NCBI GenBank assembly: GCA_900770665.1
Contig: CAAGKZ010000029.1
Location: 1-7,215 of the forward strand
Reading direction: 5' to 3'
Length of the DNA: 7,215 bases
Source of the DNA: Bacteroidaceae bacterium
GTDB taxonomy: Bacteria; Bacteroidota; Bacteroidia; Bacteroidales; Bacteroidaceae
Position 1 is the first letter of the stretch; each line of letters starts with the position of its first letter. Position numbers and translations under genes: made by a program. Shown here one piece after another: positions 5,400 through 7,215 of this stretch. Under the pieces are notes generated by a model. It had not been told where the DNA came from, made no database searches, and saw only the letters and a list, made by a program, of their open reading frames with translations.

Positions 5400-5439
5400 C
5401 CTCCCCTGTTTTAGGGGAGGTGTCCGAAGGACGGAGGGG
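5400..5439 (+). repeat. two-hairpin element, copy 3
   Basis: The first hairpin (CCTCCCCT 5400-5407, AGGGGAGG 5413-5420, loop GTTTT) is identical to copy 1. The second is GTCC-GAA-GGAC (5422-5432), one base pair longer than in copy 1, followed by GGAGGGG. Confidence 0.75.
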
Positions 5440-5558
5440 TATTTGGCAGAAGAGCAGTTTTTTGTGATGCCCTGCAGACCACAATTAGCGAGTGTTGTCA
5501 AAGATTAAAGGTTAGAACATAGATTCTGCCACACTTTTTCCAACAAATAACACAATCA

Positions 5559-6827
5559 CTACAAACCATAACGTGCTGTGCTTCCCAACTCCTCTTCAAT
5601 GCGTATCAATTGATTGTATTTGGCTGTACGGTCACTGCGGCTCATTGAACCGGTCTTTATCTGTCCGGCATTTACAGCCACGGCAATATCAGCAATTGTT
5701 GTATCTTCTGTTTCACCCGAACGGTGGCTGATGATGGTTGTATAGCCATTACGACGTGCCATTTCAATGGCATCGAGAGCTTCTGTAAGTGTTCCTATCT
5801 GGTTGACTTTCACCAGCACGCTGTTGGCGCAATTCAGTTCAATACCCTTGCCAAGGTATTTGACATTGGTAACAAAAAGGTCATCACCCACAAGCTGGCA
5901 ACGGTTGCCTATGCGTTCGGTGAGCATAGCCCACCCTTCCCAGTCATTCTCGCCCATGCCATCTTCAATTGAGTCGATTGGATATCTGCCGATGAGACGT
6001 TCCAGGTAATCGACCTGCTCCGCTGATGTGCGCCTTTTCCCCTTGGAACCCTCAAAAAGCGTATAGTCATACACTCCGTCGCGATGGTATTCCGATGCCG
6101 CACAATCAAGAGCCAATGTAATGTCTGTTCCCGGTGTGTAGCCGGCAGCCTTAATCGCCTGAACCAATACATCCAAAGCCTCTTCCGTGCCATTTAGTGC
6201 CGGAGCAAAACCGCCTTCATCGCCGACTCCTGTGCTATAACCGTGTTCCTTCAAAACACTCTTCAGAGCGCTGAAGACCTCGGCACCCATCTGCACTGCC
6301 CGGTGTATGCTGCCCGCACCTATCGGGCGTATCATGAACTCTTGGAATGCAACAGGAGCATCGGAGTGACGTCCTCCATTGAGCAGGTTCATCATGGGAA
6401 CAGGCAACACGTGTGCATTGATACCGCCGATATAACGGTACAGAGGCATGCCGCATGCCTTTGCAGCAGCCCGTGCAATAGCCAGTGAAACTCCAAGTAT
6501 GGCATTGGCTCCAAGATTGCATTTTGTGGGTGTACCATCAAGTTCAAGCATCATTCGGTCCAAGCCTCGTTGGTCATACACATTACATCCGCGCAACACC
6601 GGGGCTATTCGTTCGTTGATATTTGTCACAGCCTTTGATACCCCCTTGCCATTATAGCGATGTTCATCACCATCACGCAATTCCAATGCCTCATTTTCAC
6701 CGGTGGATGCTCCCGATGGAACAGAAGCACGCCCCACCGCACCATTTTCCAATATAACTTCGGCCTCAATTGTGGGATTTCCACGCGAGTCTAAAATTTC
6801 CCTCCCTTTAATCTCTGATATCTTCAT
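5559..6827 (-). CDS. eno: enolase (phosphopyruvate hydratase), 422 aa
   Basis: Enolase interconverts 2-phosphoglycerate and phosphoenolpyruvate in glycolysis and gluconeogenesis; it is a cytoplasmic Mg-dependent enzyme. The sequence is full length (family usually about 430) and starts with the canonical MKISEIKGREILDSRGNP. It keeps the mobile loop SGASTG (38-43), H154, E163 (QEF), catalytic E204 (GDEGG), metal ligands D241, E288 and D315, catalytic K340 (KVNQIGT), the H368-R369-S370 substrate loop (SHRSGETED) and K391 (IKTGS). HSDAP and SRSDRTAKYNQLIRIEEELG are typical of Bacteroidota enolases. The ATG at 6827 has no Shine-Dalgarno sequence and no clear TAnnTTTG box was found upstream. No glycolytic neighbours are present. 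Several loops (for example NLLNGGRH) differ from the Bacteroides sequence I recall, so a second paralogue elsewhere is possible. Confidence 0.97.
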   Translation of the reverse strand: MKISEIKGREILDSRGNPTIEAEVILENGAVGRASVPSGASTGENEALELRDGDEHRYNGKGVSKAVTNINERIAPVLRGCNVYDQRGLDRMMLELDGTPTKCNLGANAILGVSLAIARAAAKACGMPLYRYIGGINAHVLPVPMMNLLNGGRHSDAPVAFQEFMIRPIGAGSIHRAVQMGAEVFSALKSVLKEHGYSTGVGDEGGFAPALNGTEEALDVLVQAIKAAGYTPGTDITLALDCAASEYHRDGVYDYTLFEGSKGKRRTSAEQVDYLERLIGRYPIDSIEDGMGENDWEGWAMLTERIGNRCQLVGDDLFVTNVKYLGKGIELNCANSVLVKVNQIGTLTEALDAIEMARRNGYTTIISHRSGETEDTTIADIAVAVNAGQIKTGSMSRSDRTAKYNQLIRIEEELGSTARYGL

Positions 6828-6911
6828 AACTGTCGGCTTTTAGTATAAAATAATAAGTACTATAGTAACGAATAAGAGGAAGGTTTGTTTTCTTTGATAT
6901 ACAGATTTACC

Positions 6912-6932
6912 CCTGCAACGCAGTGTTGCAGG
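6912..6932. other. perfect 8-bp hairpin between the gene remnant and enolase
   Basis: CCTGCAAC (6912-6919) pairs exactly with GTTGCAGG (6925-6932) around GCAGT. It lies 28 bases past the stop of the remnant gene at 6960. There is no T run on either side, so termination is only a guess; it could also shape the leader of the enolase transcript. Confidence 0.45.
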
Positions 6933-6959
6933 AGTATGTAATGGGGATATGTGCGGTGG

Positions 6960-7103
6960 CTATTTAGCCTGTAGGGCGTGGATGAATTCGCCTACTGTCT
7001 GCATTTGGTTGACTACGAAAAAACCAGGTTCGCTGTCGATTCATAGGTCATCCCATCCGTGCTTTGCCCATAAAATCTCATGTAGCCCCTTACTAGAAAC
7101 TAT
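6960..7103 (-). pseudogene. remnant of a short gene with an in-frame TGA, unknown product
   Basis: In one - strand frame the sequence reads IVSSKGLHEILWAKHGWDDL, then TGA (7043-7041), then IDSEPGFFVVNQ and MQTVGEFIHALQAK, ending at TAG (6962-6960). Both halves look like protein: a likely helix, a strand (GFFVV) and a C-terminal helix, with ordinary codons. The other two frames are broken and less protein-like. There is no clear start; a stop lies just upstream at 7106-7104. The simplest reading is the 3' end of a decayed gene. The family is not recognised; the TVGEFI end faintly recalls the last helix of small helical domains such as acyl carrier proteins, too weak to name. A sequencing error or chance open frame remains possible. 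Confidence 0.4.
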
Positions 7104-7121
7104 TCATAATGATGAATGACG

Positions 7122-7215
7122 CTATTTTAAATTGTACATTCTCATAAGAATATCTTCATACGTCATCTCTTCTTCGCAGTACGGACATGTTACAATAGAA
7201 TCAGCTTTATCCTCA
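7122..7215 (-). CDS. C-terminal end of a CPYC-containing protein, cut by the right edge
   Basis: Thirty codons in an open frame run in from the right edge and end at TAG (7124-7122), reading EDKADSIVTCPYCEEEMTYEDILMRMYNLK. The CPYC pair looks like one half of a zinc ribbon or a redox pair, followed by an acidic helix. A second CxxC, if there is one, would lie upstream outside the window. The gene is co-directional with the remnant at 6960-7103 and with enolase, with 18 bases to the remnant's open frame. The protein family cannot be named from this fragment. Confidence 0.6.
   Translation of the reverse strand, partial: EDKADSIVTCPYCEEEMTYEDILMRMYNLK

Larger units (their letters stand above)
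4980..5558. other. gene-free convergent interval filled with repeats
   Basis: The 579 bases between the convergent transporter and enolase genes hold most of the two 92-base copies, two-hairpin elements at 5195-5232, 5287-5328 (inverted) and 5400-5439, and about 120 bases of unstructured sequence next to enolase (5440-5558). No open frame here looks coding, and no hairpin with a clear U tract follows either gene. Confidence 0.75.

Noticed and set aside
7041..7043. A selenocysteine codon in the short gene upstream of enolase
   Set aside because: No convincing SECIS-like hairpin directly follows the TGA, no start codon is visible and no selenoprotein family is recognised; decay is simpler.

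Overview
The window reads as chromosomal DNA of a Bacteroidota member, probably order Bacteroidales. Four genes are preceded by full or partial matches to the Bacteroidota sigma-factor promoter (a -7 box of the form TAnnTTTG). Starts lack a strong Shine-Dalgarno sequence. The U32 protein, the enolase and the AraC-type regulator also resemble Bacteroidales homologues. This assignment rests on motif recognition, not on a search.

Layout. Bases 1-107 may hold the last codons of a + strand membrane protein. Bases 108-670 have no convincing gene and are rich in inverted and direct repeats. On the - strand, 671-2494 encodes a full-length U32-family protein, probably an Fe-S dependent RNA hydroxylation enzyme of the RlhA/TrhP type. 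Upstream of it, 2608-2898 (-) encodes a 96-residue protein made almost wholly of 11-residue repeats. A 171-base divergent region, where both outward promoters can be read, separates it from an AraC-family regulator (3070-3957, +). A cation diffusion facilitator (4065-4979, +) follows under what looks like its own weak promoter. Bases 4980-5558 lie between this gene and the convergent enolase gene (5559-6827, -) and are packed with repeats. Bases 6828-7215 hold a short remnant gene with an in-frame stop and the last 30 codons of a CPYC-containing protein running off the right edge, both on the - strand.

Function. The complete genes are mostly housekeeping and do not form one pathway: RNA modification, glycolysis, and zinc or other divalent cation export. 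The pair most likely to be linked is the hendecad-repeat protein and the divergent AraC-type regulator, which share one short promoter region.

The least explained material is repetitive: (i) four copies of an element built on TGCGAGTAAG, a palindromic core and CACA..GCG, two of them part of a 92-base direct duplication that runs into the 3' end of the transporter gene; (ii) three two-hairpin elements whose stems differ in sequence but keep their pairing; (iii) the 33-base tandem repeats inside the small gene. No CRISPR array, tRNA, rRNA, complete insertion sequence or recognisable defence system was found.
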